Made by a program: the position numbers and the translations under genes
Notes under the pieces: model-generated
What the model saw: only the letters and a program-made list of their open reading frames with translations
Told to the model about the DNA's origin: nothing
The model's database searches: none
Shown: piece by piece, positions 22,248-34,150 of the stretch
How the letters are laid out: each line of letters opens with the position of its first letter
Numbering within the stretch: position 1 is the first letter of the stretch
Origin: Paralithodes platypus
Lineage: Eukaryota; Arthropoda; Malacostraca; Decapoda; Lithodidae
Assembly: GCA_032716605.1 (NCBI GenBank)
Contig: CM064480.1
Coordinates: forward strand, 47,214,932 to 47,278,931
Direction: 5' to 3'
DNA length: 64,000 nt

Positions 22248-22560
22248 ACAGTCTCCACTGCACGTCGCAATGTTGCATGTCTCCTGGTACCGTTATTACA
22301 ATAATTAGTGTTCTTCAGAGCTCTCTTAGTGTTTACCTCCTCCCTTACAGAGAGTGTTTGGCACCTGCTTTTCAACACAATCCCACCTCAATTCTATCCA
22401 GCTCTATAAGACAAGAGTGAATAATTTTTTCTCAGTTTTACTGCTACTCAACAAGTAAACTCTGTAATTCTCTCCTTCAGTCTATCCTTCCCGCATCCCT
22501 TGACTTAAATTGCTTCAAGCTCCATTTGTCCAGAAATTTTGACTCTGATGTACCTAGAAT
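21540..22560 (+). pseudogene. LINE F reverse transcriptase fragment, right arm and 3' continuation
   Basis: Plus-strand counterpart of the left arm. The 90-bp loss removes the YADD catalytic motif. LRILGVIFSSDLSWKDHI and YCSHVWGG are readable at 21859-22170. Beyond the palindrome end (22247) the sequence continues as decayed C-terminal LINE coding and 3' sequence to about 22560, which the left arm lacks, so the right arm is the original orientation. Confidence 0.7.
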
Positions 22561-23961
22561 TTGGCAACCTATCTCTTATTCATCTTGGGGGAGGGGGTTG
22601 GGACTTGTTACAGACAGCATTGGCTTTTGTTTCCTTCATATATAAATAGAGAACACAAATGTTGGTTGGCTGGATATCCCCAGCTGACACATCATTGGCT
22701 CTGTCACCATCAACCTAGCCGGAAGTAGAAGGCATAGACCTGATTGGCGGCGGCACCTGTGAAGTGGTTATTGCCCGGGAAAGGTAAATTATAGATTAAG
22801 TTGTATTATTGGGAGTTTCTTCGTGACTGTGGTTCTGTTGATGTAGTTATACAGACGTCAGAATGCAGATAAGTAAAAGTATTTAATGTGATTCCATCAA
22901 GTGCTGAAACGTGATCTGTGCAAATTCCCTCTTTTATTCTTAGTGTGTGAGGTATTGTGAGGTTAGTTTGCTATTGGTTCTTGGAAGCCGGGACAGTTAT
23001 TATAACCTGATTTTAACAAGCCTAAACTTGAGCCAGCCGGGATGTAGCTTAAGTCGTCGTAGCCGGTATGTATATATATGAAACAAATAATGATCTCTTT
23101 CACATTTAACATTTTAAGCAATTTTAGTAATTCTTGTATTACAAGTCCTATTTAATTGGTTCGTAAGTTTAAAGGTAAAGTTAGCCTTTCAAGTTCGTGT
23201 ACCGATGTTATTGGCACTGAAGATATAATCACGAGATTCGACTATTCACGAGATGTGGCAATTTTTATATATTCACCTTTTCGTTCAATTTTACGCTTTC
23301 ATCTGAACAAAACATTCAGCAGTATTCCTTTTACTGTTGACCGTGTTCATTTTCATGATTGCAAAAATAAATTGAATAACGTGTTTACATAACATGCATG
23401 CATAACCTTCTTCTTTAGGCTATTCATCATTGAAAGTTTCTTGGTTTCACTGCATATAAAACTCGAATTTAGTTGAAGTTGGAATGTTGATAGTAGGGAT
23501 TTGCCTTAAATCATTTACTCTGTTACACCAGGTTGTTGTTTACATCAGTGACAGAAGTGTAAACTGACAAAGAGTGACCCAAGGTAGAAGAGAGAGAGAG
23601 AGAGAGACCGATATATCAGTATACATGTTCAAATTAACACACATGAACGATGAAACCTTATATTTGCATCACTTTTGTTACAGTTATAAGCATTCATTTT
23701 TATTACAGTGTACGTTCTCTGGTGCTGTTCCCCATACAGGCAAGAAGGATGGGCGGAGGGGGGAGGGGGGGTAAACTGTAGAAGGTTAATTGTGCCCAGG
23801 ATAATTTTCGTTGGCATATCAGTTCCAGGCCCAAATTTTGGGTTTTGGGGTTTAGAGAGGCGGGATTTTAAATGTGGCATTTACCACATTTCGTGTAGTA
23901 TATATAACTTGCGTTGTAATTGGAAGTTAATGTCACAAAATATCCCTTTTTTAGCATTTAA
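22561..23961. other. Unannotated DNA
   Basis: No recognisable gene or repeat. A short (AG)n lies at 23590-23606 and a G-rich patch at 23750-23772. Confidence 0.5.
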
Positions 23962-24135
23962 TTTCATATCTAATGCGGTATCATAATATATTTCATATAT
24001 AATGCGGTATCATAATATATTTCATATCTAATGCGGTATCATAATATATTTCATATATAATGCGGTATCATAATATATTTCATATATAATGCGGTATCAT
24101 AATATATTTCATATATAATGCGGTATCATAATATA
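23962..24135. repeat. 29-bp tandem repeat, six copies
   Basis: Six contiguous units, each containing TTTCATAT(A/C)TAATGCGG and TATCATAATATA. Units differ only at one A/C position. Confidence 0.95.
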
Positions 24136-24266
24136 TTTTGGTGTCTTCTAGATTCTCCTGATTTCTAAATGTGGTGTTGTCGTTACTACCTTATATATAA
24201 TTTTCTTATTCATTATCCTCCAGGCTTTTGTAATTATCATTTATTTTCTCGCTCCAGTATAACCCC

Positions 24267-24269
<3 letters not shown>

Positions 24270-24342
<73 letters not shown>
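24270..24342. repeat. (CT)n microsatellite
   Basis: Perfect CT array, separated by about 20 bp including a short AT run from the LINE C relic. Confidence 0.97.
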
Positions 24343-24344
<2 letters not shown>

Positions 24345-24365
24345 AATAAATCATATATATATACT

Positions 24366-25815
24366 GGAGAGGTCCATGAACACTGGAAACTAGCCAATGT
24401 AACGCCTATTTTTTAAAGAAAGGGGATCATAAGTATTCCACGTATTATCGACCAATTAGCTTGAATTGTATCATAGTAAAACTGTTAGAAGAGATTCTAG
24501 TACACAATATAGTTGACTAACTGGAAATCCACAACCTAATTATATATTCCTAACATGGATTCAGGCAACACCAATCATGTCTTACTAACTTGCTGGAATT
24601 TGTCCATGAAATGCTGAATGATTATTACAAAAGTAGAGCCATAGACATCCTTTACAATGATTTTCAACAGATTTTTGACAAAGTGCCTCATTGCAGGCTA
24701 ATGTCAAAAGTGAGAGCACTAGGTATCAATACAGAGGGCACAATTTGGATAGAAAGTTGGCTAACAGGGAGACAGTAATGAGTGATAATCAATGGTGTTT
24801 CTTCTGAGTGGACTATAATCACTTCTGGAGCTCCAAAGGGATCTGTCCATGGGCCACTTCTGTTAATTATACACATCAATGACATCGATATTGGTCTGTT
24901 GAGCATGATCGGCAAGTTTGCAAACTACATAAAGTTTGAAATTAATGTTAAGGATTCCAAAGTGGTCGAATAGCTCAGGATGGTCCTTAACAGACTGCAT
25001 GCATTGTCGGAGGCATAGCAGACGCCTCTAAACTTGGAAAAGTACAAGGTGATGCATATCGGCCAAACGAATTGCAAGTCAGGCAATTCGCTATTGGCAA
25101 TGCCTCTGGAAGTGACTGACTTGGAAAAGGATTTGGGTGTTCTGATCAGCAGTGACATGAAGTATTCTAAGCAATGCATTGAAGTTGAGAAGAAAGCTCA
25201 GACAATATTCGGCCATATTAAGAGTCCATTTAAGTATAGAATTAAGAAAATAGTCCTCATTCTTATAAACATTGAAACGGCCTCTCCTGGAGTATGTTGT
25301 TCAGCTGTGGTCTCCAGCACTCAGGAAAGATATAGTGATTGGAAAGGGTACAAGCTAGGTCTACAAAGCTTTTTCCATCAATTACAAGACTGGACTATGA
25401 GGAGCGATTGAGAGCTCTTAATCTCTTTCCGTTGGAAACTCAGACTACGAGGTCAGCTCATTGAAGTTTATTAAATAATTTGTTTGACAATGTGAATCAT
25501 AGCAAAAATTTTAATCTCAATATGAATACAACAGGCAACTATGGTTGGAAGTTAGAATTCAACTGTTTCAACACTAGTATTTGTGGAAACCTTTTCACAT
25601 ATAAGATCTGTTCTACCTGGAACAAACTTCCCTCAGAAGTTGTAAACAGTTCTTCAGTAGAGCAGTTCAAGAAGAGAGTAGATAGTATTTTGTGAGTGTA
25701 GTGCACTGAACAATCTCTCTCCTTCCACTTCGATTATCTCCCCGGAATGGATCGCTAGGTCTCTGAAATACTAACCATTTCTTGTAACTATTCTCTCCCT
25801 CTCTCTCTCTCTCTT
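24366..25815 (+). pseudogene. LINE C relic 1 (CR1-like reverse transcriptase)
   Basis: A 5'-truncated LINE readable through several frameshifts: HWKLANVTPIF, YRPISLNC, HGFRQHQSCLTNLLEF, DFQQIFDKVPH, SGAPKGSVHGPL, KFANYIKF, LGVLISSDMKYSKQC and CSTWNKLPSEVVNSSSVEQFKKRVDSIL. FANY stands where active copies have FADD, so catalysis is lost. The 3' end runs into a (CT)n tail at 25792-25815. Related to the copies at 36486-44598 and 44599-45137. Confidence 0.82.
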
Positions 25816-25935
25816 TCTAATATTTATCCCTTTCAAGATACGATCAGGCCAATATTCTTCAGTTTATTGTGTTATGATTAGACGATTTAACTAAGCTTAG
25901 GACGAAGTTGTGGGAATCAGAGGGTCAAATGAGAT

Positions 25936-26042
25936 GTTTTTTTTACCCCTTTCATTCTTAGATTGCCTTCATAAATTTCACAAAATTGCCTAATAACATC
26001 CAGAATAAAATTAACAAACGCGTCCTGATATCCTTCGAAGGG
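25936..26042. mobile_element. Possible deleted copy of element M
   Basis: Starts TTTACCCCTTTCATTC and ends CTTCGAAGGG. The right half (CCAGAATAAAATTAACAAACGCG) follows the right half of the M copy at 35148-35177. Only half the usual length; tentative. Confidence 0.35.
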
Positions 26043-26155
26043 AATATTTATAGTTTCTTTCAATGCCGTATTATATTATAGAGTCCTTTTCTCTTCATTG
26101 CCTGTGTCCGTTATTCATATTTACAAATGCTATTAAGGTATATATATCTATCTAT

Positions 26156-27081
26156 CTATTGCCTGACGCCGTGATCCCCGAAGGGGTGGCCACGAACGAA
26201 CCGCCCCCATGCACCTCTGTCCCCAGTCAGTCGATGCCCCTCCTCCCAACCTGCACCGCCTTCAGCCATATACTTCCTCATTCCATCTTTCCACCCCTCC
26301 CTCCTTCCACCTCCTCTCTGTCCTTCCACCTCGCTCTCGTACACCTTCTTAGTCATTCTCTCGCTTCCCATACGTTCCCTATGGCCGAACCATCTAAAGG
26401 TGTTCCTTTACACACTTTCCAGCACATCTACCTCCACACCACACCTCCTTCTTACTTCCTCATTCGTCTGTCTATCCCTCCATGTAACTCCGCACGTACT
26501 TCTTAAGTAACTCATTTCCACCCCTCTCACTCTTGGCCTGAGTCTCTCAACCAACGTCCATGCTTCGCTTCCATAAGTCAGTGTCGGGATTACCACACTG
26601 TCATGCAAGGACTTCTTCACTTCCATACTGACCACCCTATTTCTTGTTACTGCTTTCAGCATTCCTACAACCCTCTTCCCCTGTTGCACCCTCTCCCGCA
26701 CTTCTTCATCCATAGTCCCATCTTTACTCCACACACTGCCCAGATACATAAATGAGCTGACAATCTCCATAGCCTGACCATTCAACTTCACCTCACACTC
26801 TGTGGCTTCACCCCTTTCGAAGACCATAACCTTACTCTTTCCCGCATTTATCTTCAGATTCCGTTTTTTGCACACTGTTCCAAACATATTTACCAGACCC
26901 TGCAACTTCCCTTCATTATCGCTCATCAGAACTGTTTCATCAGTAAACAGCAGTACAGGTAGCTTCCACTCATTACCCTCCCTTATCAACGATACACCAG
27001 CATCCACTGCTCTTCCTTGTATTTCTTTCATGACTCCATCCATATATACAGTAAACAACCACGGGGACATCACACACCCCT
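26156..27081 (-). pseudogene. RTE-like LINE fragment R1
   Basis: Minus-strand reverse transcriptase: SPWLFTVYMDGVMKEI, the catalytic position as LLFTDETVLMSDNE (FADD changed to FTDE), NLKINAGKSKVMVF, YLGSVWSKDGTMDEEV, LTYGSEAWTL and, after a frameshift near 26400, GHPFGDHGVRQ at the extreme C-terminus. The stop is followed directly by TATC-type repeats, as in RTE elements with almost no 3' UTR. The 5' end is cut by a (TA)n array at 27082. Confidence 0.82.
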
Positions 27082-27160
27082 ATATATATATATATATATC
27101 TATATATATATATATATATATAATATATATATATATACATATATATATATGTATATATAC

Positions 27161-27210
<50 letters not shown>
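27082..27210. repeat. (TA)n microsatellite
   Basis: TA repeats with a few interruptions, at the truncated end of the R1 fragment. Confidence 0.95.
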
Positions 27211-27211
<1 letters not shown>

Positions 27212-27216
27212 CCAGC

Positions 27217-27447
27217 CATCCGGCTGGCTCAGTTGATAGCGTGCCTGCTTCCCATCTTACAGGTCTCGCGTTCAATCCCCGCTCAGATTGAAAAGTTTTT
27301 CAGAGATATAGCAGGCGGTTACTGTCTTCCCATGAGCAAGGGAGATGGGTAATGGTCTGGTTGATTAAAGAAGTGTGAAGCGCTTGAGAATCCTCGGAAG
27401 GAGAGGATACGGGCACTATATAAGTAACCAGACGATTATTATTATTA

Positions 27448-27450
<3 letters not shown>
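27217..27450 (+). mobile_element. tRNA-derived SINE with (TTA)n tail
   Basis: A box GGCTGGCTCAGTTGATAGCG near 27227 and B box GCGTTCAATCC near 27268 form a tRNA-like head. A body follows with AAGCGCTTGAGAATCC and GGGCACTATATAAGTAACC, ending in ATTATTATTATT at about 27437-27450. The CTATATAA...TTATTATT ending is typical of several invertebrate SINE tails (general knowledge). Confidence 0.75.
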
Positions 27451-27452
<2 letters not shown>

Positions 27453-27498
<46 letters not shown>

Positions 27499-27504
27499 AT
27501 TATA
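27453..27504. repeat. (AT)n-rich repeat
   Basis: Imperfect AT dinucleotides between the SINE tail and element X copy 3. Confidence 0.85.
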
Positions 27505-27812
27505 TATTAATTATTTATTTGTTTACGTTTCCTCCCTAGACCTCCATCAAGCTTAAAGAAATACCCCACGACCCCCGTGGAGATAAATTTGTGCATTTAT
27601 CGGTAGAAAAATTGCCCAGACCGAAGGCCGATTGTAGGCTTGCTATCGCTCACCAGGATAAATCGACAACTAAATGGCAAGAAAGGTCTTAAAACTGATA
27701 AAGATATGGAGCGCACGTTCCTATAATCGACAAGCTAATGGGGCGAATGTCTGTAAATCTCAAAACTAATGGGGCTAAACATGAGGGAGAAGGGGGTCCA
27801 AAAGAGAAAAAA
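27505..27812 (+). mobile_element. Element X, copy 3
   Basis: Carries CCTCCCTAGACCTCCATCAA near 27529, GCTATCGCTCACCAGGA near 27640 and CTAATGGGGCTAAACATGAG near 27764. The terminal TTAA motifs are not clear; the left end merges into AT repeats. Confidence 0.65.
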
Positions 27813-28521
27813 ACTCGTTAATGAAACATCAGGGATCATCCCATCTATATTGCTGTATTCTGTTCACCCTTTCCATCCATATTTCACAGTTCTGAATTCA
27901 TGCAATTATCCGCTTCACCATTCCCCCTCTTCAATTTGGCAGCCCTTCCTCTTTCTATTTGTACTTTGTTTTTATTTTTCCTTTATATACTATGTACAGT
28001 CGCCTGCACAAATAACTGGTACACAACAATATGATAAACTTGAGACTGAATGAGGGAAGACACTGATTAGTATGGTGTTTACTGTCAAGAAAATGGTTCA
28101 AAATATTTCATAGGAGTGTCAGAATTGTTCTATTAAATTTGTACCACCTTTCATTGCAGTCGATAGTACAGCCGCCAACCGTTCCAAATGGCTCCAGAGT
28201 TACTTTGAATTTTGTAATATTTAATAGTTATGAAAGTAACAAGGGCAAGCAAAATAATTGATTTAGGCTTCCCAAAGAATAGAGTAAGTTAATATATTAT
28301 GTTGGAACTTCCGACACCCATGAATAATGAAAATAAGATACATTTACTGTAAGTATCTGTGATATAGCTAGCTTTGTTGACTGGTCTACCTATGTTCAGT
28401 AGTTCTTAATTCTCTCTTAATTCACCCTTTCTTGATTTCTTCCTCCCCTCCTCACATATCTCTGTAACTAGAATTCATTACTTATTTTTCTTATGAATTT
28501 AACTAGCCAAATACATATGAT
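27813..28521. other. Unannotated DNA
   Basis: No recognisable feature. Confidence 0.5.
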
Positions 28522-29478
28522 TTAATGCTTCAATGCTTTACTTTTAGTATAATTGATACACTGGGTGACTGGGGCAACCAATTCCAACCCAGAGCGTTCA
28601 CAGGTGGCGGATAGTGAAACTGCCTCTTTGGGGGTCAGCTGCAAGTAGAATCTCTGATGGAGTAAACAGCAGCGGACCAACCGACACTGGTCATGGAGGG
28701 CGAGGTAGGGATCATTTGGCAATACCCTAAGAAATACCTGAAAAACTGATGAAAGGACCAGCTGGCGAATCTGAGGTGCCATAAGACCTCTACTTCCAAC
28801 TATTAATCAAATAGTACTTCTCGAGCAGTTCCTTCAGTTTAGTCAAAGTTTAATGTAATGCACTTGATGTCTTCCAGATCGCTTCTAAAGGGTTTGTCCT
28901 AAAAGGGTTTGTCCTACTGGCATCCCGACCCTTCCAGACATTGATTTGACCGTGCGTTTCACAAATTCTAGTGCAAAGTCCTGCAAGGTCCGGGCAAGGT
29001 CATTGGAGTCATAGAAAGGACGCGTCAAGGAGTGTACACCCCGTTTTTTTTGTTTTAGTATGTCCACAAAAGGTGGAAAGGTCGGCCCTGGTTCACTGCC
29101 GTCATTAGGCAGCCGTACGTCGTGTGTGGGCCGCATTAAAAATGGCGGGATGTACCACGTTGACGAAAGTGGGGCAGGGATGGGTCATGCTGGAGGCATA
29201 CAAATGCGGGTTTCACGTGAAGTCCATCTACCGTTTATCAACCACCCATGTGCAGCCCGTGTACCGTCCATAAAACAAGGATGAAACAAGGATGGAAACA
29301 GACTACGTTCTTGAAATGTCAATTTGGGCAGTTTGTCCCGTTTTTCGCTAGACCTGTCAATGTCTTGCAGGAGCAAAGTTGAGGCAATGGCGGATGCATG
29401 GGCGCCACACACCATGGTCACCGCCAGATCCCCCACATTAATTTTGGTCCCTACCCAAACATTTGTAAAGTTGGCCAA
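28522..29478 (-). pseudogene. Decayed minus-strand reading frame, unknown protein
   Basis: Three open segments (29185-29478, 28885-29136, 28522-28782) lie in the same minus-strand frame, separated by stops. Together they span about 320 codons, with unusually long openness and higher GC than the flanks. Legible stretches include STLLLQDIDRSS, PFYDSNDLARTLQDFALEFV and PNDPYLALHDQCRLVRCCLL. I do not recognise the protein. It lies beside a TTAA-ended element, so a transposon-derived origin is possible. Confidence 0.3.
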
Positions 29479-29524
29479 GAATGATTAAAGGGCGTGTTAA
29501 CAATGTCCTGTGTGTGAACGAGGC

Positions 29525-31249
29525 TTAAGGCCGCGTCATACAGAACTCGAACCCACCGGAATGAATTCAAAAATTCAAATTTTAGCCACTTCTTCCCCAT
29601 TCTGGTCTATTCTTGTACGTGTTCTGGTTAGATTCTTGTCTATTCTTGTGTTTCGAGTGATGTTCTAGTCGTCACTCGATTGATCGAGTGAGTGAGCAAA
29701 AAGTTAGTGCATGCGTTAACTTTCTACGATTTATCGAGTGAAAAAAACGTTAAAAATTATCGAGTTACATTCTAGTCGTATCCTGGTCCATTCGAGTCTC
29801 ATTAGAGTTGCATTCTACCTATTCTGGTCATGTTCTGATGTAATTTTTATAGTCGATGCCAACTCGAATTACTTGAATGTAACTCGATGCCACTCGATAA
29901 TGACCGGAAGTCAACTGGATGACAAGTTGATTATTCCACTTTAAAATTGAATGTAATGGAATGAGAGTTGAATATAACCCGAATTAAGAAGAATACAACT
30001 GGATGCCGACTAGAATATGACTGGTAGATGACTGCATACTTGCTTGATGTATCGAGTGTACACTGGATGTCGACTCGAACATTACTAGAAGTACTAGAAT
30101 ACAAGTGGAATCCAACTAGAAGGTAACTGGAATACAACCAGAATATAACTCGACTAGGTGCAGCCCCAAATATATAACGGATTGAAAAAAAAATAAATAA
30201 AATATAATAAAATATAAAATCGGCCATATACGAGGCCATTGTATTTCAAGTAGTACCTGGAATTACTCATCTAACTCTCCACACCTTAACTCCGGCTTCC
30301 CCTCAGTTGTGTCTAACAATGAAGTGTTCTTCCTTCACCCCAGCTGTGTGAGTTAAGGGGGTAGGGTTACTTTTAGGTCTATTTTTTATTTAGCCTATAT
30401 ATATTTTGTTGTTTTTACTTTCTTCGCTAGACATCCATCAAAGCTTAAAAAACACACTCAATTTGAGATTAATTTGTACATTTTTCGGTAGAAAAGTGTC
30501 CCAGCCGATGGCCAGTTTCTCCTAAAGTTACAGGCTCGCTATCGCTCGCCAGGAAATAAACCTATGCCTAAATGGCACGAAAGGTCTTCATATTAACAAA
30601 GAAATAGGGCAATTTTTTTTATAACCGCCAAACTAATGGAATGAACGTCATAACATCTCAAAAACTAATGGGGCTAAACATGAGGGAGAAGGGTGTCCAG
30701 AAAAACCCTATCTCCACCCCCCCCCCCCCTCCCCTCGTGTACGTGTATGTGTGTGTGTGATTGAAAGTGCTTATGTTGCCGTGGTGAGTGCCCTGTTACT
30801 ACTGGTGTGCCTGTGAACCAATCCTCCCTTTATATACTCAAAGGTTCCTCATCGAGTCACCTGCCTATTCGAGTCACGTTCCACTTATGTTCGAGTTACG
30901 TTCAACTTTTAGTTCCACTTACGTTCGACTTAACTTCATGTAATTCTGGTCATGATATACTGACATTCCGGTCTCATTCTGGTCATTCGAGTTGCATTCG
31001 ACTTGGGATCGAATAGTCTTCTTTCCACATCCGGTTTCCTTCGAGTCACTTACTGGTTAACATCGACTCATATTTTGGTTACATTCGAGTCCATCGAGTT
31101 ACGTTCGAGTTACATTCCGGTCATTGACGGGTCGCATTCTACTCTGAAGTCAAACTCAATTAAGGCCGCGTAATTCTCGTCAATACCGGTGAAAAGTTCG
31201 ATTCCAGTGGGTTCTGGTGGATTCGAGTTCTGTATGACGCGGCCTTTAA
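29525..31249. mobile_element. Element Z, 1.7 kb with TTAA-bounded inverted ends and subterminal repeat arrays
   Basis: The left end TTAA then GGCCGCGTCATACAGAACTC is the reverse complement of the right end up to TTAA at 31246-31249 (29 of the first 32 bases match, with one extra A). The interior is filled with short degenerate repeats around ATTCGAGTTAC and ATTCTGGTC. Their orientation flips to GTAACTCGAAT-type in 29850-30160 and flips back in 30840-31190. It holds a nested copy of element X (30353-30712). No open frame of useful length; non-autonomous. Confidence 0.65.
30353..30712 (+). mobile_element. Element X, copy 4, nested in Z
   Basis: Left terminus TTAAGGGGGTAGGG at 30353. The body has the standard CATCCATCAAAGCTT, GCTATCGCTCGCCAGGAAA and ACTAATGGGGCTAAACATGA blocks. 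The right end dissolves into a C run at 30719-30731. Confidence 0.75.
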
Positions 31250-32212
31250 AGGGAGACATTCATGCATGGGTCCACATATTAATGTATAGCCTTGCACCAT
31301 GGAGAGGACACTCCAGCTTTGTTTTATAAACAAAGACACGACACGGGAAGCAGCAACTACCAGTGCTAAACTCAAGCTCGATTGAAGTGGGGCAAGGGGA
31401 GGTGGTTTCTGATGGTTGGAGAGATCATCGCATATTATTAGACTGCCTGGCTAAGCTGGACCCAATATGGTGCTGTCCCACCACGGGTCACCTGTCATAC
31501 TGGGTGCCTGGGATTTAGTCATTTAAATAACAACTGAACTACTTCACTGTACCAGGGAAAGAATAAAGACATTATTCAAGCTACCCAGCTGGAGTGTTCG
31601 AACAATGACAACTGGACTGTAATTATCGACTGAAGGAGGTGTTCCATATATGTTACAGATTGCAGAGTACCATGATTATACTGGCTCTGACTTCTTTACT
31701 TTTATTTTCTTGCTTTGTATCCTTATATTTATGTTTATGTTTTTACTGTACTCGTACCTTCTCATCCTCACCCATCTCATTTGCTTCTTTATTGCATTAA
31801 CTGAATTCAGAGTTATATATTTTGTACTAATTTTCGTTTGTTTATTTTTATATTTAATTATTGTTCTTCTCTTCTTCCAATTCTTTGTTTAGTGTTTTAC
31901 TCTGCTTCCCCCTACTTTGTTTTCCTGCCCCACAAGATGGATCTACATGAACGTTTTTTTTTTTTTAATTGCTATCTTCAACTATTATATGGCAGCTTTG
32001 GATATATACTTTTTTGTTAAGAACTCTTATCACGTATGTCAATCTATCTTCAATTTGGTTGCATTTACAAGTACAAAATAATCTCAAAATGTTGCCGGAG
32101 TAAAGTTGCAGATAAAAGCTCTCGTTTCAACCCATCCTCAGAGGAACAATCACTTATGGGAGCCATCAAGGCGTGCTGGCCAGAATGTTAACACAGCAGC
32201 AGTGTAAATGTT
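31250..32212. other. Unannotated, T-rich
   Basis: Hydrophobic open frames at 31650-32020 come from T-rich composition and lack any domain. No feature supported. Confidence 0.5.
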
Positions 32213-32570
32213 TCCTCCAACACTGTCACCACTACATATCCTCTCCACTATTCTCACCATCATCCTCATCCCTATCCTAACCATAATCACCCCACCATCA
32301 CATCTGTTACCATCGCCACCACATGTCCCCACCAGCACTGTCACAACCACCACTACTGTTATCCACAGCATTGTAACCACTGTCACCACCACTATCATCA
32401 TTGCAATTGAAGTATCCCCACCCCACTGTCCCCACTACCACCATCAACGCATGTCTTCTCCGTCATTGTCATCCCCATCACCACCAGCGCTATCCTTACC
32501 ACCACCACCACCACCATCATCACCACCACCACTACCACTGTCCCCAAAACTACCGCGCTACTACTAGTAA
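32213..32570. repeat. (CCA/CAC)-rich low-complexity tract
   Basis: Imperfect CAC/ACC/ATC trinucleotides. Open in several frames on both strands as His/Thr/Pro or Val/Gly strings, so not coding. Confidence 0.85.
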
Positions 32571-32724
32571 TAGTGCCAATTTTGTGGTGAAAATCTAGAG
32601 ATGTAACCCAAATGTTTTCGATGATTTGCAATTAAATTGAAGATTTAGGTACATAATATTTTGAATATATTTAATTATGGTGTGAATATCTATTGTCAGT
32701 AATGATAATCTTCAATTAGCATGA

Positions 32725-32820
32725 AATAATGTGTTGAAAGTGAAGTATATACCGGTAAGTATGTGTTTTACAAATAATGTGTTGAAAGTGAAGTATATAC
32801 CGGTAAGTATGTGTTTTACA
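32725..32820. repeat. 48-bp tandem duplication
   Basis: Two identical contiguous 48-bp units beginning AATAATGTGTTGAAAGTGAA and containing TATACCGGTAAGTATG. Confidence 0.95.
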
Positions 32821-32931
32821 AAATCTGTAATACGAGCGCGGTAGCCTTCGAGGAAAGACATTAATTAGTACAATATACTGTATAGTAAAGTGGTAACACC
32901 CCCCACTAGGTGCTTTTCGATATCTCCCGCA

Positions 32932-33688
32932 ACACCTTCGATAGATGCAGTACAATGGTACAGACGTCCTGGGCAACCTACCCAGTATACCCACCAAGCG
33001 CCCCCGCCACTTCTGGTCCCATTACTTTGATGACCCTTAGAGTCAAGCCGCGCATACTAGCTGTCGAGCCTACCTCGCTAGCCACAGAGCCTAGCTATGT
33101 CAAATTGCAGGTCAGGTGAAGGCATTGAGGAATAAGCCTTTACAACGGCACCTCGTAGATACTTTTTACTTTCCTATTTTGTGTGTAGAGAGGGGAGAAG
33201 CGGTGCTGGAGAGAGAGGAAGATGTTGGAGTGGCTTTGTTATATGTGTTATTAGTCTGTATACGTCGTCGAGGTGTCCCCCGACTGGGTGGAGCATGTGA
33301 AACACGCTAGGACGTACTACCACACCCACTAAATGTCCGCCTTGGCTGGGATCGAACACAGGTCAAGCAGATTCACACGTGAGTGTGTTCTCCACTCGAC
33401 TGCCGCGACGAGTCCCAGTTGAGCAGAGGAAGAATACTAGGCAAGGTATTGGCCGACGACAAGCACAGGCCGACAAGTCACAGGGGATTGGCTCCCGAAA
33501 ATACCGAAACCAAGAACCCGGAATCCCCCAGGAAGAGTCCGTATTCACTTGGCGCCCTACAAGCCAAACAGCCTTCTCCCTCCTATCCTCACCTGCAGCT
33601 ACAGCAGCCTCCTCTCCCTGCCTCTCTGCCACCCAGCCCACAGTCCCCAATGACCTTTGACCCCAAGCCTAAAGCCGAATTCTAAGTT
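32932..33688 (+). other. Candidate host exon pair, weak
   Basis: 33427-33688 is GC-richer than its surroundings and open in two plus-strand frames. One ends at a stop at 33683-33685 after a proline-rich carboxyl end (LQLQQPPLPASLPPSPQSP). Upstream, an open stretch ends at 33110 with a donor-like CAG|GTCAGG. The interval between them holds a SINE. Possible acceptors near 33421-33428 do not keep phase with the more plausible frame, and no poly(A) signal follows closely. It could equally be chance openness. Confidence 0.15.
33190..33415 (-). mobile_element. tRNA-derived SINE S4, copy a
   Basis: On the minus strand a tRNA-like head has GCGGCAGTCGAGTGG as A-box region and GTGTTCGATCCC as B box, followed by a body containing GTACGTCCTAGCGTGT and CAGTCGGGGGACACC. 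The same roughly 225-bp unit recurs at 37735-37978. Confidence 0.75.
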
Positions 33689-33699
33689 TGTAAAACTGC

Positions 33700-34150
33700 T
33701 GATGCTGTCACCGACCCTAGTCTTCACCACGACTACCATCACTATTGTCTACATTACCACCCCTCCTTCCCACCACAACCAATGTTAACGCGACAACTGT
33801 CACCACCACCACCACTGTCACCACCATCAACCACTGTCACCCGCCCCCCCCCCCCCCCCCTTCCCACCACCACCACCACTGCTAACACCATAACTGGCAC
33901 CACCATTACTGTCACCACCATCACCTCCCCCCCCCTCCACCACCACCACCACCACTGCTGACACCACAACCACACCACCTTAAACCTGTCTTCACCAAAA
34001 TCCCTCAACGTTTTCATGGCCACCTCTTCCCAACTGTCACTATGACTCACCGTTATAATGGCCACCTATGCCTCAAAGTCAAGGCCACTCTTTGAACTGC
34101 CATTGTGACCAGCACTGCGAGTAAAACAACAACAGCAACAACAATAGTAA
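33700..34150. repeat. CAC-rich and poly-C low-complexity tract
   Basis: Imperfect CAC trinucleotides with a C run at 33842-33860. No coding evidence. Confidence 0.85.

Noticed and set aside
23962..24135. CRISPR-like array
   Set aside because: The units are contiguous with no unique spacers, and the genome is eukaryotic.
31650..32020. Membrane-protein-like open frames
   Set aside because: Hydrophobic residues reflect T-rich codons; no start context, domain or homologue is evident.
32208..32567. Pro/Thr/His-rich protein
   Set aside because: CAC-trinucleotide low complexity, open in several frames on both strands.
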